This document shows, piece after piece, positions 18,090 to 27,807 of a DNA stretch of 64,000 bases. Origin of the DNA: an uncultured Mediterranea sp. (GTDB taxonomy: Bacteria; Bacteroidota; Bacteroidia; Bacteroidales; Bacteroidaceae); the NCBI RefSeq assembly GCF_902493215.1, contig NZ_CABUOL010000003.1, positions 124,001-188,000 of the forward strand, written 5' to 3'. The translations under genes were made by a program, and so were the position numbers. The notes under the pieces were generated by a model. That model did no database searches and was not told the origin of the DNA. It was given only the letters and a program-made list of their open reading frames with translations. Every line of letters starts with the position of its first letter. Position 1 is the first letter of the stretch.

Positions 18090-19880
18090 ATGAAGGCAGA
18101 ACGGAAAAATCTGTTGCAACGTTTCCTCGTCTGGCGCGAGAAAAACATCAAGGAGAAACGGTTCATCCTGATACTCAGCTTCCTGGTAGGTATCTTCACG
18201 GCCCTGGCCGCGCTGATACTGAAGGTGCTCATCCACTGGATAAAGAACTTCCTGACGGAGAACTTCGACACGACGGCAGCCAACTACCTCTATCTGGTAT
18301 ACCCCGTGGTCGGCATCTTTCTGGCCGGCCTGTTCGTGCGCCATGTGGTGAGGGACGACATCAGCCACGGTGTGACGCGCATCCTCTATGCCATCTCGCG
18401 ACGGCAGGGGCGCATCAAGCGGCACAACACGTGGTCGTCCATCATCGCCAGCTCCATCACCATCGGGTTCGGCGGTTCGGTCGGAGCGGAGGCACCTATC
18501 GTGCTGACGGGTTCGGCCATCGGTTCCAACCTGGGCAGCCTCTTCCGAATGGAGCACCGCACGCTGATGCTGCTCATCGGATGCGGTGCGGCGGGTGCGG
18601 TGGCCGGCATCTTCAAGGCGCCCATCGCCGGACTGGTATTCACGCTGGAGGTGCTGATGATAGACCTTACCATGTCGTCGCTGCTGCCCCTGCTGATATC
18701 GGCGGTGACGGCGGCCACGGTATCCTACGTCGTGACGGGGCAAGAGGCCATGTTCCAGTTCCACCTGGACCAGCCCTTCGAACTGAACCGCATCCCCTAC
18801 GTCATCATGCTGGGCATCTTCTGCGGACTGGTGTCGCTCTACTTCACCCGCGCCATGAACTCGGTGGAAGGGCTCTTCGGCCGCCTGCGCACCCCCTACA
18901 AGAAGCTGGCCGTGGGCGGTGCCATGCTGAGCATCCTCATCTTCCTCTTCCCGCCCCTCTACGGCGAAGGATACGAAACCATCGAATTGCTGCTCAACGG
19001 GACGACCAATGCCGAGTGGGATACGGTGATGAACAACTCCTTCTTCTACGGCCACGGCGACCTGCTGCTCGTCTACCTGATGCTCATCATCCTCTTCAAG
19101 GTGTTCGCCTCAAGCGCCACCAACGGCGGCGGCGGTTGCGGCGGTATCTTTGCACCCTCGCTTTACCTGGGTTGTATCGCCGGCTTCGTCTTCTCGCACT
19201 TCAGCAACGAATTCGACGTGACGGCCTATCTGCCCGAAAAGAACTTCGCCCTGATGGGCATGGCAGGCGTGATGAGCGGTGTGATGCACGCCCCGCTGAC
19301 GGGTGTGTTCCTCATAGCCGAACTCACGGGTGGCTACGACCTGTTCCTGCCGCTGATGATTGTATCCGTCAGCTCCTACCTCACCATCATCGTCTTCGAG
19401 CCCCACAGCATCTACTCCATGCGTCTGGCCAAGAAGGGCGAACTGCTGACCCACCACAAGGACAAGGCCGTACTGACCCTGATGAAGGTGGAGAATGTGG
19501 TGGAGAAAGACTTTGTCGTGGTCCATCCCGAAATGGACTTGGGCGAAATGGTGCGGGCCATCTCGAAATCGAAGCGCAACATCTTCCCCGTCACCGACCA
19601 GGAAGGCAAGCTGCTGGGCATTGTCCAGCTGGACGACATCCGCAACATCATGTTCCGCCAGGAACTGTACCACCGCTTCACCGTGAACAAGTTCATGACC
19701 TCGGCCCCCGGCCGCCTCTACGACACGGACAACATGGAGCAGGTGATGCGGACCTTCGACGACACCAAGGCCTGGAACCTGCCCGTCGTCGACCAGGAAG
19801 GCAAGTACCTGGGCTTCGTCTCGAAATCGAAGATATTCAATTCATACCGCGAGGTGCTGGTGCGCTTCTCGGACGAATGA
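18090..19880 (+). CDS. CLC-family chloride channel/antiporter with CBS pair
   Basis: A 596-residue inner-membrane protein. Residues about 25-430 carry the CLC fold, with the Cl- filter stretch GFGGSVGAEAPIVLTG (the gating Glu is kept, which suggests H+/Cl- exchange) and the GGGGCGGIFAPSLYLG filter segment. Two CBS domains (about 455-590) form a cytosolic regulatory pair that in homologues binds adenine nucleotides. It probably takes part in ion balance or acid stress, and is coupled to tsaC by position only. Confidence 0.92.
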   Translation: MKAERKNLLQRFLVWREKNIKEKRFILILSFLVGIFTALAALILKVLIHWIKNFLTENFDTTAANYLYLVYPVVGIFLAGLFVRHVVRDDISHGVTRILYAISRRQGRIKRHNTWSSIIASSITIGFGGSVGAEAPIVLTGSAIGSNLGSLFRMEHRTLMLLIGCGAAGAVAGIFKAPIAGLVFTLEVLMIDLTMSSLLPLLISAVTAATVSYVVTGQEAMFQFHLDQPFELNRIPYVIMLGIFCGLVSLYFTRAMNSVEGLFGRLRTPYKKLAVGGAMLSILIFLFPPLYGEGYETIELLLNGTTNAEWDTVMNNSFFYGHGDLLLVYLMLIILFKVFASSATNGGGGCGGIFAPSLYLGCIAGFVFSHFSNEFDVTAYLPEKNFALMGMAGVMSGVMHAPLTGVFLIAELTGGYDLFLPLMIVSVSSYLTIIVFEPHSIYSMRLAKKGELLTHHKDKAVLTLMKVENVVEKDFVVVHPEMDLGEMVRAISKSKRNIFPVTDQEGKLLGIVQLDDIRNIMFRQELYHRFTVNKFMTSAPGRLYDTDNMEQVMRTFDDTKAWNLPVVDQEGKYLGFVSKSKIFNSYREVLVRFSDE

Positions 19881-19925
19881 GTTCCGTCGAAGGAGGATAT
19901 GTCAAATACAAGAAAATGTATATTC

Positions 19926-21089
19926 CTATTTGTGAGGCAATTCGTATAAACAAAGTATCGGATTGTCCTCCTCGTCGAGGTTCTCATATACACGGAGATA
20001 CTCGTCTGTGAATTTGCCTTTAGGCAATATGTTATATTTGATGAGGTTGTCTATGTTCTTTTTGAACATGGAAGCTCTATGAACTTGTGCAATCATGGGA
20101 AGCCCGTTGACAGCCAGATAGCCGGTGTGTCCTCCTCCCAACACTCCGTTTGTTATCATAAAACATTCCGTCAACTCCTTTGTCTGTTTGTCCAACAGGA
20201 AAACAGATGGATTTGTCTGAAACATCAAGTAGGAATCGTTTTCTACGACATTCCCCATGCTATGTATGTATTTTTCCCGATCTATCATATCCAGAAAATC
20301 TTTGGGGCTGATGTTTTGTTCCAATAACGTTTGGGGAATTTCCCTTTCACCGAAGTCAATCGTGTATTTAGCTTTAGGCATATCTTGCTCTACGGTATAG
20401 ATGGTATAGTTCAAAGGACATGTAAACAAAAGGTTTCTTGAAGCCGTCAATAATCGTCCACTACCGAAACTGTACCCGACTCCCTCCTGTTCGGCCTTAA
20501 TATATCGTCCCTTAGGGAATGGAATTTCTTTCAAGTTTTGATCCTGTTCATTATAAATTCCCAATTTCTGCCTGCCCAAACTTCCGTTTTCATATAGATA
20601 CACTCTGTCATTTATCACAGCTATGTTACTGAAATAGTTCGGTAAACTTTCTTCCTCGACAAACTGCCCCCGAAAATTGTATTTCATGATTTTGTAAGGA
20701 ATGTCACATAATACGACCAACAAATCCTTATCAACACAGATATCTGTAATGGAGGCATATTCATGAGGCCCGTTGCCTATATCTTGAATGACATGTATAA
20801 ATTTCCCTTTTTTGTCGTAGATGAAGATTTTCTTCAAAGAGCGGTCTAAAATAAAGAGCGTGTCATTTGCAATGCAAATTGCATCAATTTTGCGAATCAG
20901 TGCATCATCAGTCGTCTCAAGTGGAATCAGACTGCTACGTGCAAAAAAAGCAGTGTCAACTATGCTCTTTTTTTTACCTGAAAAAATGATTGTCTCCCCT
21001 TCGGCAGACGGATGGCCCCCTTGTTCCTTACAACTGTAAGCGGTAAAGAACAACATACATGCAAGTATGCAGAATGTCAGTTTACGCAT
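19926..21089 (-). CDS. BF3164-like 6-bladed beta-propeller lipoprotein
   Basis: A 387-residue lipoprotein (signal MRKLTFCILACMLFFTAYSC, lipid Cys at 20) whose mature part has the repeating beta-propeller pattern of the BF3164 family, including GPHEYASITDICVD, a blade that recurs as GPGEY in the two other propellers of this window. I started at the ATG at 21089 because it opens the signal peptide. It lies 31 bp downstream of a second, divergent propeller gene. The family has no proven function; outer-surface ligand binding is a guess. Confidence 0.82.
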   Translation of the reverse strand: MRKLTFCILACMLFFTAYSCKEQGGHPSAEGETIIFSGKKKSIVDTAFFARSSLIPLETTDDALIRKIDAICIANDTLFILDRSLKKIFIYDKKGKFIHVIQDIGNGPHEYASITDICVDKDLLVVLCDIPYKIMKYNFRGQFVEEESLPNYFSNIAVINDRVYLYENGSLGRQKLGIYNEQDQNLKEIPFPKGRYIKAEQEGVGYSFGSGRLLTASRNLLFTCPLNYTIYTVEQDMPKAKYTIDFGEREIPQTLLEQNISPKDFLDMIDREKYIHSMGNVVENDSYLMFQTNPSVFLLDKQTKELTECFMITNGVLGGGHTGYLAVNGLPMIAQVHRASMFKKNIDNLIKYNILPKGKFTDEYLRVYENLDEEDNPILCLYELPHK

Positions 21090-21120
21090 AGATGATATTT
21101 TTGAAGTTATCATTTTAATC

Positions 21121-22239
21121 TCATTTAAAATGCAAAACCTTTACAAGCAACATGTTCTCTTTCATTTCCAGTTCTTTATATTCCTTGGGATAATATTCCG
21201 AAAAATATTCATCCGAATATTGAAGGACCAACGCATTGGGATAATTGGAAGAAACATATAGTCCTAATGAAAACACGCCGGGAAGGTCGACAAGAGGACG
21301 TTCGAATGTTGTCAATTCTCCGGTCTGTTTATGATACAGGACATGTACTCCTCTTCCTCTCGGACTATCGGAAAAGATGCTCCAAAGAGTATACAGGTAA
21401 TGGTCGGATTCGATGGCCATATCACAACCGGCCCGTTCGTCTTTGATGTCCAACGTGGTTCTATGCCCTATGAATTGCCCCTCTAATTTTACATCGGGTT
21501 GGAACTGATAAGTCCGGCTGATGACTTTCTGAACAGGGTCATACCTGTAAAATTCTCCGCTGGAAGGATTGAAAGCGTGAACAATTCCTTCCGTATCGGT
21601 AGTCATCCGGGCAAACATACTCGAAGTATAGGGATATATGTCTGTTTCTTCCCAAACCGTTTCCACCTTTTCACCCTTGGCATTCATAATCCAGAGTCCT
21701 CTTCCACTAGTACCCTCTGGACAAAACAATTGATAACACAGAAAATTACTGTCAGAAAGGGCTACAATGTCATCATAGACCAAGCTGAATGGAAAGGTGA
21801 TGTTTCGAATGAATGTACCATCAGGGGAATAACTGAAGATTCGGCGGGTAGCCAAGTCTTCCAGAAACAGACAATCTTTACCCAAGAAGGAACCAGATAA
21901 TTCGGTATATTCTCCCGGTCCTCCTCCTTGCCGTCCGATACTGTTGAGAAACCGTCCTGAGCGGTCGAAACGGAATACAACATGCTGTTTGTAGTCTTCC
22001 GCATAGATGTTATTTCCCTCGAAATAGATACGTGAGACAGCACCGAAGAACATACTGTCCGGCAGGGTAAGCCGCAAAGTTGTCACACTGTCTATGAAGG
22101 ATGACAAGGGGAACTCTTTCTGGGGTGAGGTCAGATTGAGGGGAATCAGAACCGCGTCATCCTGCGGGCTGTTTGGGGAAGTACAAGCCGCCAATACCGA
22201 CAACAATACAAATGTTTTGAGACAGAGATTAAATTTCAT
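21121..22239 (-). CDS. BF3164-like 6-bladed beta-propeller lipoprotein
   Basis: A 372-residue lipoprotein with signal MKFNLCLKTFVLLSVLAACTS. Its blades include NNIYAEDYKQHVVFRFDRSG and RQGGGPGEYTELSGSF, the Gly-Pro-Gly-Glu-Tyr blade typical of the family. I chose the ATG at 22239 over one 42 bp upstream because it opens directly onto the signal peptide. It is probably the first gene of a two-gene unit with the propeller downstream. Pairwise similarity to its neighbour is low outside the blade signatures, so this is an old duplication. Confidence 0.82.
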   Translation of the reverse strand: MKFNLCLKTFVLLSVLAACTSPNSPQDDAVLIPLNLTSPQKEFPLSSFIDSVTTLRLTLPDSMFFGAVSRIYFEGNNIYAEDYKQHVVFRFDRSGRFLNSIGRQGGGPGEYTELSGSFLGKDCLFLEDLATRRIFSYSPDGTFIRNITFPFSLVYDDIVALSDSNFLCYQLFCPEGTSGRGLWIMNAKGEKVETVWEETDIYPYTSSMFARMTTDTEGIVHAFNPSSGEFYRYDPVQKVISRTYQFQPDVKLEGQFIGHRTTLDIKDERAGCDMAIESDHYLYTLWSIFSDSPRGRGVHVLYHKQTGELTTFERPLVDLPGVFSLGLYVSSNYPNALVLQYSDEYFSEYYPKEYKELEMKENMLLVKVLHFK

Positions 22240-22520
22240 GGAAATATTTCTTTTGAATACAAACTTATACCATACTGTCATTTTGCGTTAAAGTTCAATA
22301 TAAAGAATATAAAAAGCAAACATCTGACAACTTATTTTTACAGACATGTCCAGAAACATGTTTTTAGAGGAAACTCCTCTGATGGAGCGGCAGAGAAGCA
22401 GCACATCGACAGGTTTATTGTCTATCTGTCAAACCCTTTATTTACTTTGCAACAAGGGATGTTATCGCATAAAGAGATGGTTGGTAGCGTGAAGCAGGCG
22501 GAAAAGGATACATGCTATGC

Positions 22521-22551
22521 TTTGACGGTAAGGAAGAATTGCCTACCTTTG
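22521..22551 (+). promoter_or_regulatory. Bacteroides-type promoter of fmt-rpe-comEC
   Basis: TTTG (22521-22524), 19 bp, then TACCTTTG (22544-22551). The gene-free stretch 22,240-22,607 holds this promoter; apart from a short inverted AGGA/TCCT hairpin I see nothing else in it. Confidence 0.75.
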
Positions 22552-22607
22552 CAGGTAACTTAAGGTAGCCTCAACGGTTGCGGCTGCCTTTCAAATTCCT
22601 GAACAAC

Positions 22608-23576
22608 ATGAAGAAAGAAGACTTGAGAATCGTATATATGGGTACGCCCGACTTTGCCGTGGAGGCCCTGCGCTGCCTCGTGGAAGGCGGCTACAACGTG
22701 GTGGGCGTCATCACCATGCCCGACAAACCGGCCGGACGCGGACACAAGTTGCAATACTCGCCTGTCAAGCAGTATGCGCTGGAACACAACCTGCCCCTGC
22801 TCCAGCCGGAGAAGCTGAAGAACGAGGAGTTTCTGGACGCCCTGCGTGCCTGGCAGGCCGACCTGCAGATTGTCGTGGCCTTCCGCATGCTGCCCGAAGT
22901 GGTGTGGAACATGCCCCGCCTGGGCACCTTCAACCTGCACGCCTCCCTGCTGCCCCAGTACCGCGGAGCCGCGCCCATCAACTGGGCCGTCATCAACGGC
23001 GAGACGGAGACGGGCATCACGACCTTCTTCCTGAAGCATGAAATTGATACGGGCGAGGTCATCCAGCAGGTTCGTGTCCCCATTGCCGACACGGACGACG
23101 TGGGCATCGTTCACGACAAGCTGATGATGCTGGGCGGCAAGCTGGTGACCGAAACCGTGGACGCCATTCTGGACGGTACCATCCACAGCATCCCGCAGGA
23201 GGAGATGGGCGTGACGGGCGAACTGAAACCGGCTCCCAAAATCTTCAAGGAAACGTGCCGCATCGACTGGAACCAGCCCGTGAAGCGCATCTACGACTTC
23301 GTGCGCGGCCTCTCGCCCTATCCCTCGGCCTGGACCGAACTGATGCAGCCCGACGGAACGACGGTGGTACTGAAAGTGTTCGAGACAGAAAAGATTCCCC
23401 AGGCACACAACCTGAAGCCGGGCAGCCTGCTGACCGACGGCAAGACCTACCTGCGTGTAGCTGCGGCCGACGGCCTCATCGGCATCCGCTCCCTGCAACT
23501 GCCGGGCAAGAAACGGCTGAAGACCGACGAACTGCTCCGCGGTTTCCACCTGGACGAGACTTTCAACGTACAATAA
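22608..23576 (+). CDS. fmt: Methionyl-tRNA formyltransferase
   Basis: A 322-residue enzyme that formylates initiator Met-tRNA with 10-formyl-THF. Motifs: IVYMGTPDFAVEAL at the start, then NLHASLLPQYRGAAPINWAVINGE with the catalytic Asn/His and the SLLPxxRG loop, and a C-terminal OB-like domain. I chose the ATG at 22608; an upstream in-frame start would add ten residues without family support. It is the first gene of a unit with rpe (30 bp gap) and comEC. Confidence 0.96.
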   Translation: MKKEDLRIVYMGTPDFAVEALRCLVEGGYNVVGVITMPDKPAGRGHKLQYSPVKQYALEHNLPLLQPEKLKNEEFLDALRAWQADLQIVVAFRMLPEVVWNMPRLGTFNLHASLLPQYRGAAPINWAVINGETETGITTFFLKHEIDTGEVIQQVRVPIADTDDVGIVHDKLMMLGGKLVTETVDAILDGTIHSIPQEEMGVTGELKPAPKIFKETCRIDWNQPVKRIYDFVRGLSPYPSAWTELMQPDGTTVVLKVFETEKIPQAHNLKPGSLLTDGKTYLRVAAADGLIGIRSLQLPGKKRLKTDELLRGFHLDETFNVQ

Positions 23577-23606
23577 CATTGCATTTAAAACGTTTTTAAA
23601 CAGCCT

Positions 23607-24257
23607 ATGAAACCCATTATCTCCCCCTCCATCCTGTCTGCCGACTTCGGCAACCTGGCCCGCGACATCGAAATGCTGAACCGCAGCGAGGCCGACTGGA
23701 TGCACATCGACATCATGGACGGTGTCTTTGTACCCAACATTTCGTTCGGCTTCCCCGTACTGAAATACGTGGCCAAGCTGGCAAAGAAGCCGCTTGACGT
23801 GCATCTGATGATTGTGCAGCCCGAAAAGTTCATCCCCGAAGTCAAGGCACTGGGTACGGAAATCATGAACGTGCACTACGAAGCCTGCCCCCACCTGCAC
23901 CGCGTGGTACAGCAGATACGCGAGGCCGGTATGAAGCCGGCCGTTACCCTGAACCCCGCCACACCCGTCATGCTGCTGAAGGACATCATCCGCGAAGTGG
24001 ACATGGTGCTCCTCATGGGCGTCAATCCGGGCTTCGGCGGGCAGAAGTTCATCGAGAACACCGTAGAGAAGGTACGCGAACTGCGCGAGCTTATCGCCCG
24101 TACCGGTTCGAAAGCCCTGATTGAAGTGGATGGCGGCGTCAATATGGAGACGGGGGCCCGACTGATGGAAGCCGGTGCCGATGCCCTTGTGGCAGGCAAT
24201 GCCGTCTTCTCCGCCCCCAGTCCTGAAGAGATGATCCACGCCCTGAAGAATCTGTAA
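23607..24257 (+). CDS. rpe: Ribulose-phosphate 3-epimerase
   Basis: A 216-residue TIM-barrel enzyme interconverting ribulose-5-P and xylulose-5-P in the pentose-phosphate pathway. Motifs: PSILSADFGNL, the metal and catalytic His/Asp in HIDIMDGVFVPN, the His in DVHLMI, MGVNPGFGGQ and EVDGGVN with the second catalytic Asp. Normal length. It is the middle gene of fmt-rpe-comEC. Confidence 0.97.
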   Translation: MKPIISPSILSADFGNLARDIEMLNRSEADWMHIDIMDGVFVPNISFGFPVLKYVAKLAKKPLDVHLMIVQPEKFIPEVKALGTEIMNVHYEACPHLHRVVQQIREAGMKPAVTLNPATPVMLLKDIIREVDMVLLMGVNPGFGGQKFIENTVEKVRELRELIARTGSKALIEVDGGVNMETGARLMEAGADALVAGNAVFSAPSPEEMIHALKNL

Positions 24258-24269
24258 TCCCCTACCCGT

Positions 24270-26360
24270 TTGTTCCTCTACGGACTACAACGGTATCCCT
24301 TCCTGCGGCTTCTGCTGCCGCTGGTTGTGGGAATCGTATGCGGTAATGCCTTGCCGCACACGATTCCTGCGGACGGGCTCAAGGCACTTGTCCTCACAGC
24401 CATTGTCCTGCTCATCGCCGCCCATCGGCTGAACCGGCACCGGCTGTTCGGGGCGGCCCTGTACACCCTGCTGGCCGCAAGCGGCTGCCTGCTCATGCAG
24501 CACAGCCTGGCGCGGGCTGATTTTCCCTTTACCGGCCGGGACGGTTTCTACAAAGTGATCATCCATAGCCAGCCGGAAACCAAGGCACACAGCCTGCTCT
24601 GCCCCTCCCTCATACTGGCAGCAGGAAAGAACGACACTACCCTCACATCCGTCTCCCGAGGCAAGCAGTTCCTGCTCTACCTGCAACCCGATTCGGCCGC
24701 CCGCTCCCTGCAACGGGGAGACATATTGTGGATACACACCCGCCTGGCACCGCCTGCCAACCAAGGCATCCCCGACGAGTTCGACTATGCCCGCTACCTG
24801 CGCCTGCGAGGCGTGTGCGGCACGGCCTATGTGCCTTCCGGCTATTGGCAGAAGGCTGGCCACAACTCCACCCTGACGCTGCGCCAGCTGGCAGCCGACC
24901 GGCAGGCCCGCATCGTGGAGCAATACCGCCGACAAGGCTTCACGGGCGACGAACTGGCCGTTCTCTCCGCCCTAACCGTAGGCCACAAGGACGAACTGAG
25001 CGAAGACATCATCGAGACCTATTCGGTGACAGGAGCCAGCCATGTACTGGCCTTGTCGGGGCTGCACATCGGTTTCCTCTATGCCCTGTTCTGGTTTCTG
25101 GCTTCCCCTCTGTGGAAACGCTGGCGCCTGCTGAAACTTCCCCTGCTGCTGTTGCTCGTGGCCCTGCTGTGGGGTTTCGCCTTCCTTACCGGTCTTTCGC
25201 CTTCGGTGGTGCGCTCCGTCACGATGTTCAGCATCCTGGCCCTCTCGTGCCTGCAGACTGAAAAGCCGCTGACGGCCAACACCGTATCGGCCACTGCTTT
25301 CCTGATGTTGCTCATCCGTCCGGACTGGCTGTTCGACGTCGGCTTCCAGTTGTCTTTCTGCGCCGTAGCGACCATCCTGCTGTTCTACCCACGACTCAAC
25401 CGGCTGTATCGGGGCGAAAACCGCCTCCTGCACAAAGTATGGAGTCTGATGAGTGTCTCCATTGCCGCCCAGCTGGGCACGGCTCCGCTGGTGATGCACT
25501 ACTTCGCACGCTTCTCCACCCACTTCCTGCTTACCAACCTGTGGGTCATTCCCCTGGTATCCATCATTCTGTATGCCGCCGTGGCATGGCTGGCCCTCAG
25601 CCCTTTGGCCGCGCTACAAGCTATGCTCAGCCCCTTGTTAAAGAAACTGATACATCTTCAGAACGACGTTCTCCGCCAGATTGAGCAATGGCCGTTTGCC
25701 TCCATCGACCACATCTGGCTGGACTGGACGGAGACCTTCCTGATTTACGCCCTCCTGCTCGCCGCCTGCCGGTACTTGTGGCAACGGACAGCGCAGCACG
25801 CATACACGTTAGTCTTTATCCTGTTGGCAGGAGTCGGCTACCATGCGGTGAACATCGCAACCGCTTGCCCGTCGAAAAGCATTGTTTTCTACAACGTAAA
25901 AGATACACCTGCCGTCCATTGCCTGACCGGCGGAAAACGTTCGTGGCTGGCCTGTGCCGACAGCCTGCCGCAAACGGGATGGCTGCAACGCTCGCTGGCT
26001 CCCCACTGGGACCACCTGCGCCTGACTGCCCCGCAAGTGGTGACAGGCCGGTATCAGGCAGAGGACTTCAGCCTGCACGACAACATCGTGACCTATGCCG
26101 GCCGCCGCGTCTGCCTGCTGAACGACAACCGCTGGCGCAATCTGCGGTCGGACCATCCATTATCTGTAGACTACCTCTACGTGGCGCGCGGCTATCAGGG
26201 CGGCATCCGCGAACTCACTTCCCTTTTCCGCATCGGTACCGTCATCATCGACGGGTCATTGTCCGCATACTATCGGAAACTGATTGTCTCCGACTGCCAT
26301 GCCCTGAACCTGCCCTGCCGCTCACTGGAAGAAGAAGGTTGTATCCGTATTCCTCTCTGA
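24270..26360 (+). CDS. ComEC/Rec2-family DNA-uptake channel protein
   Basis: A 696-residue polytopic membrane protein. An N-terminal DUF4131-like segment carrying an OB-like domain is followed by the Competence domain with the motif SGLHIGFLYAL and the stretch LTGLSPSVVRSVTMF. The C-terminal part lacks the metallo-beta-lactamase metal motif (HxHxDH) and ends in a beta-rich region, as in many Bacteroidetes ComEC proteins, so any nuclease step would need another protein. The start appears to be TTG at 24270, 12 bp after the rpe stop codon. Homologues form the inner-membrane pore for single-stranded DNA in natural transformation. Confidence 0.85.
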   Translation: MFLYGLQRYPFLRLLLPLVVGIVCGNALPHTIPADGLKALVLTAIVLLIAAHRLNRHRLFGAALYTLLAASGCLLMQHSLARADFPFTGRDGFYKVIIHSQPETKAHSLLCPSLILAAGKNDTTLTSVSRGKQFLLYLQPDSAARSLQRGDILWIHTRLAPPANQGIPDEFDYARYLRLRGVCGTAYVPSGYWQKAGHNSTLTLRQLAADRQARIVEQYRRQGFTGDELAVLSALTVGHKDELSEDIIETYSVTGASHVLALSGLHIGFLYALFWFLASPLWKRWRLLKLPLLLLLVALLWGFAFLTGLSPSVVRSVTMFSILALSCLQTEKPLTANTVSATAFLMLLIRPDWLFDVGFQLSFCAVATILLFYPRLNRLYRGENRLLHKVWSLMSVSIAAQLGTAPLVMHYFARFSTHFLLTNLWVIPLVSIILYAAVAWLALSPLAALQAMLSPLLKKLIHLQNDVLRQIEQWPFASIDHIWLDWTETFLIYALLLAACRYLWQRTAQHAYTLVFILLAGVGYHAVNIATACPSKSIVFYNVKDTPAVHCLTGGKRSWLACADSLPQTGWLQRSLAPHWDHLRLTAPQVVTGRYQAEDFSLHDNIVTYAGRRVCLLNDNRWRNLRSDHPLSVDYLYVARGYQGGIRELTSLFRIGTVIIDGSLSAYYRKLIVSDCHALNLPCRSLEEEGCIRIPL

Positions 26361-26466
26361 ACAGGCGAGGAAACAGGAGAGCCGTCACATTGACATTTTT
26401 TAATGAGCAGAACTCGGAAAGTTCAAACATTTGGGCTATCTTTGGACAACTTCAAATTTTACAACT

Positions 26467-27699
26467 ATGAAATACAAACTTTTGGTTCTCGATGTAGACG
26501 GCACTCTGCTCAACGAAGAGAAAGCCATCAGCAAGCGTACCCTGGCCGCCCTGCTGAAAGTACAGCAGATGGGCGTACGTATCGCACTGGCCTCGGGCCG
26601 GCCCACGTATGGCCTGCTGCCCATAGCCAAGTCACTGGAACTGGGGTTGTACGGCGGTTTCATCCTGTCCTACAACGGTTCGCAGATCATAGACGCCAAG
26701 AACGGCGAAGTCTTGTTCGAGCGGCGCATCAACCCCGAAATGATACCTTATATTGAAAAGAAAGCCATCAAGAACGGTTTCGCCCTATTCACCTACCACG
26801 ACGACACCCTGCTGACCAACACCCCCGACAACGTGCACGTACAGGAAGAGGCCACGCTGAACAACCTGAAACTGATAACGGAAGAGGAGTTCTCCACCGC
26901 CATCGACTTCGCCCCCTGCAAGTGCATGCTGGTGAGCGACGATGAGGAAGCGCTGACCGACCTGGAAAACCACTGGAAGAAACGTCTGGACGGTGTGCTC
27001 GACGTGTTCCGTTCGGAACCCTATTTCCTCGAAGTGGTACCCTGCACGGTAGACAAGGCCAATACGCTGGCCGTGCTGCTGGAGTATCTGGACATCCGGC
27101 GCGACGAAGTGCTGGCCATCGGCGACGGCGTGTGCGACGTGGCCATGATCCAGCTGGCCGGCATGGGCGTAGCAATGGGCAATTCGGTAGACTCCGTGAA
27201 GATTTGTGCCGACTATACCACCGACACCAACGGAAACGACGGTGTGGCACAGGCGGTAGAGAAGCTCATCCTGGCCGACATCCGCGCCACGCAGGTGCCC
27301 CTCGACCAGCTGAACGCCCAGGCCAAGCATGCGCTGATGGGCAATCTGGGCATCCAGTACACTTACGTATCCCAGGACCGCGTGGAAGCGACCATGCCCG
27401 TAGACCACCGCACCCGCCAGCCCTTCGGCATCCTGCACGGCGGTGCCACGCTGGCATTGGCCGAAACTGTGGCCGGACTGGGTTCGATGGTACTCTGCCA
27501 GCCTGACGAGTTCGTGGTGGGCATGCAGGTGAGCGGCAACCACATCTCCTCGGCCCACGAAGGCGATACAGTGCGTGCCGTGGCCACCATCGTTCACCAG
27601 GGACGGTCGTCGCATGTGTGGAATGTCGACGTATTCACCTCGACCAACAAGCTGGTGTCGTCGGTACGTGTGGTAAACAGCGTGATGAAGAAACGCTGA
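26467..27699 (+). CDS. HAD-IIB (Cof-like) phosphatase fused to a hotdog thioesterase
   Basis: A 410-residue two-domain protein. Residues 1-265 are a Cof-type HAD hydrolase: nucleophile motif LVLDVDGTLLN, the cap (about 90-190), and the GDGVCDVAMIQLAG motif with the acidic metal ligands. Residues about 275-410 are a PaaI/MenI-like hotdog: QPFGILHGGATLALAET carries the family His-Gly-Gly, followed by GMQVSGNHISSAHEGD. MenI-type hotdogs hydrolyse DHNA-CoA in menaquinone synthesis; that role is an inference. A -7 box TATCTTTG (26437-26444) lies 23 bp upstream of the ATG. Confidence 0.88.
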   Translation: MKYKLLVLDVDGTLLNEEKAISKRTLAALLKVQQMGVRIALASGRPTYGLLPIAKSLELGLYGGFILSYNGSQIIDAKNGEVLFERRINPEMIPYIEKKAIKNGFALFTYHDDTLLTNTPDNVHVQEEATLNNLKLITEEEFSTAIDFAPCKCMLVSDDEEALTDLENHWKKRLDGVLDVFRSEPYFLEVVPCTVDKANTLAVLLEYLDIRRDEVLAIGDGVCDVAMIQLAGMGVAMGNSVDSVKICADYTTDTNGNDGVAQAVEKLILADIRATQVPLDQLNAQAKHALMGNLGIQYTYVSQDRVEATMPVDHRTRQPFGILHGGATLALAETVAGLGSMVLCQPDEFVVGMQVSGNHISSAHEGDTVRAVATIVHQGRSSHVWNVDVFTSTNKLVSSVRVVNSVMKKR

Positions 27700-27807
27700 G
27701 CCTCCTCCGTTGCCGATAATACGAAGAAAACCATCCGCTCCCTCGCCCGAAAACAAACTTTTTCGTACTTTTGCAGCTCAATATTCACTTCAAAAGAGAA
27801 AAGGTAC

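Noticed and set aside
22560..24239. 559-codon minus-strand frame across fmt and rpe
   Set aside because: Antisense to two well-conserved enzymes; composition (Gly/His/Val/Gln) is typical of a shadow frame.
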